Of a DNA stretch of 6,201 bases, positions 5,506 to 6,201 are shown piece after piece. A program made the translations under genes and the position numbers. The notes below the pieces were generated by a model that saw nothing but the letters and a program-made list of their open reading frames with translations, was not told the DNA's origin and made no database searches. The DNA lies in contig JAYWGJ010000230.1 of the NCBI GenBank assembly GCA_043778315.1, forward strand, positions 1 to 6,201, given 5' to 3'. This DNA is from JBEEMU01 sp043778315 (GTDB lineage Bacteria; Bacteroidota; Bacteroidia; Chitinophagales; Saprospiraceae). How positions within the stretch are numbered: position 1 is the stretch's first letter; each line of letters begins with the position of its first letter.

Positions 5506-5991
5506 ATGAAAATCTATCAAATTTTATTTTGCCTTATGGCAATAATCACCGTTTCTGCTTGTCGAAAAGAGGTTGTTTTTGCCAAAACAGATTATTATGT
5601 TGTCAATAATACGAATGATAGCGTTCGGTTACTGTGTCGCTTTTTTCCTGTTGCTTCGCCTAATGGCGGGCAAATTCCTTACCCGAGAGATACGACTATA
5701 AAAGTGGCAACGGTGCAGCGCGGTGCGCGTCAGCTAATATCGAGATACGATAGGCTAAGCCCGATGCTCGGTATAAATTATAATAGTTACTTTTTTTACA
5801 GTTACTTTCAAAGCAGTACAGAGCAACCAAGAGTGTATTTTGGCTATATGTACGGCTTGCGCGGCAACACAAACGACTCTATTCGTCCGATAGACCGCAA
5901 AAATAATCCGTCGCTCGGCGACCAAATTTATTGGACAAATACCCTCAGCGACGACCGCGAAACCATCATCAATACGCTCACTTTACAGTAA
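5506..5991 (+). CDS. Small uncharacterised lipoprotein
   Basis: This 161-residue protein has a short lipoprotein signal: K2, a hydrophobic stretch from about 4 to 15 and the lipobox VSA|Cys19. The residues after the cysteine (RKE) do not match the acidic lipoprotein surface-export signals described in Bacteroidetes, so surface exposure cannot be claimed. The mature part starts with TDYYVVNNTNDSVRLLCRFF (28-47 approx.), which reads like a beta-sandwich strand pair, and has an aromatic cluster (YNSYFFYSYFQ) and a second NTNDS motif near residue 121-125, so the tetrapeptide NTND appears twice. The end DDRETIINTLTL looks like a terminal beta strand. I cannot assign a family or role. It lies 47 bases behind the putative barrel protein in the same direction with no terminator between, suggesting co-transcription. 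ATG at 5506, preceded by an A/T-only stretch. Confidence 0.83.
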   Translation: MKIYQILFCLMAIITVSACRKEVVFAKTDYYVVNNTNDSVRLLCRFFPVASPNGGQIPYPRDTTIKVATVQRGARQLISRYDRLSPMLGINYNSYFFYSYFQSSTEQPRVYFGYMYGLRGNTNDSIRPIDRKNNPSLGDQIYWTNTLSDDRETIINTLTLQ

Positions 5992-6035
5992 TTTTTTGTT
6001 AAAACAAAAATAGTAATATTAACATCGTCACACTT

Positions 6036-6075
6036 ATTACCTCTACCCTTGCCGCCGTGTAAGGGTAGAGGTGGT
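6036..6075. repeat. 12-bp perfect inverted repeat, possible REP-like element or terminator
   Basis: ACCTCTACCCTT (6039-6050) pairs exactly with AAGGGTAGAGGT (6061-6072) around a 10-base loop rich in GC. Two wobble pairs and one A-T pair extend the stem to 6036/6075. It lies 45 bases after the lipoprotein stop. Neither strand has a T run beyond the stem, so a classical intrinsic terminator is doubtful. Confidence 0.7.
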
Positions 6076-6093
6076 CAGTTGTACAAAAATTTA

Positions 6094-6201
6094 CCACGAA
6101 TTGCGCGAATTTACACTAATATTATCGGTGGACGTTTTTTAATTTCACCAATATTTTGATAATTTTCATTCGAAAATTATCAAAATTAACCGAATTTCAC
6201 G
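6094..6201. repeat. Degenerate CGAATT repeat element, continues past the window edge
   Basis: CGAATT recurs at 6097-6102, 6106-6111 and 6191-6196 in the contexts CCACGAATT, GCGCGAATTTACAC and CCGAATTTCACG. AATTTCAC also appears at 6141-6148 and 6193-6200. Read on the minus strand the first part is TAGTGTAAATTCGCGC followed by AATTCGTGG, a wording I recall from intergenic repeats scattered through Bacteroidota genomes. The last copy reaches the final base, so the element probably extends further. Confidence 0.6.
6153..6186. repeat. 15-bp A/T-rich hairpin
   Basis: The arm 6153-6167 (ATTTTGATAATTTTC) pairs perfectly with 6172-6186 around the tetraloop ATTC. It sits inside the CGAATT repeat region, with copies of AATTTCAC on both sides. 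It is followed by only short T runs and is not near a visible gene end, so its role is open. Confidence 0.65.

Noticed and set aside
5993..6010. T-run/A-run inverted repeat just after the lipoprotein stop
   Set aside because: The seven-pair stem has only one G-C pair, and an A run, not a T run, follows, so it does not qualify as a terminator.

Overview
This window looks like an ordinary chromosomal stretch of a member of the Bacteroidota, probably a Cytophagales- or Chitinophagales-like lineage, although the order cannot be fixed from the sequence alone. Four signs support the phylum. None of the starts has a Shine-Dalgarno sequence and most are preceded by A/T-rich DNA. The rplS promoter has the Bacteroidota form TTTG-N19-TAnnTTTG. 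Several proteins belong to families best known from this phylum (a DUF4412-like secreted protein, a DUF4249-like lipoprotein, and an LptF/LptG permease with the long helical insert seen in these bacteria). The intergenic DNA is A/T-rich and carries GC-rich palindromes and CGAATT-type repeats.

Layout. Positions 1-1254 hold the C-terminal part of an LptF/LptG-family lipopolysaccharide export permease that is cut by the window edge. It is followed on the same strand by a [2Fe-2S] ferredoxin of the Isc type (1289-1624, TTG start) and by iscX (1683-1925); these two form an Fe-S cluster assembly pair. A secreted DUF4412-like protein follows (1986-2678). A perfect 20-bp hairpin at 2700-2742 serves as a bidirectional terminator between it and the convergent gene for a large lipoprotein (2767-3873, minus strand). 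Upstream of that lipoprotein, also on the minus strand, is rplS for ribosomal protein L19 (4017-4379), with its own terminator (3951-3992) and a clear promoter (4455-4485). A noncoding stretch of about 400 bases (4380-4780) holds the rplS leader and promoter, a 10-bp-period tandem repeat and a GC-rich palindromic island. Two plus-strand genes of unknown function come next: a secreted, probably outer-membrane beta-barrel protein (4781-5458) and a small lipoprotein (5506-5991). The last 210 bases are noncoding and full of hairpins and repeat fragments.

How the genes fit together. Most products concern the cell envelope (LPS export, secreted proteins, two lipoproteins, a putative outer-membrane protein). 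fdx/iscX and rplS are housekeeping genes. I see no mobile element, CRISPR array, tRNA, rRNA or defence system, and nothing that convincingly amounts to a new multi-gene system. The least understood parts are the 4781-5991 gene pair, the two uncharacterised envelope proteins, and the intergenic repeats at 4646-4672 and 6036-6201.
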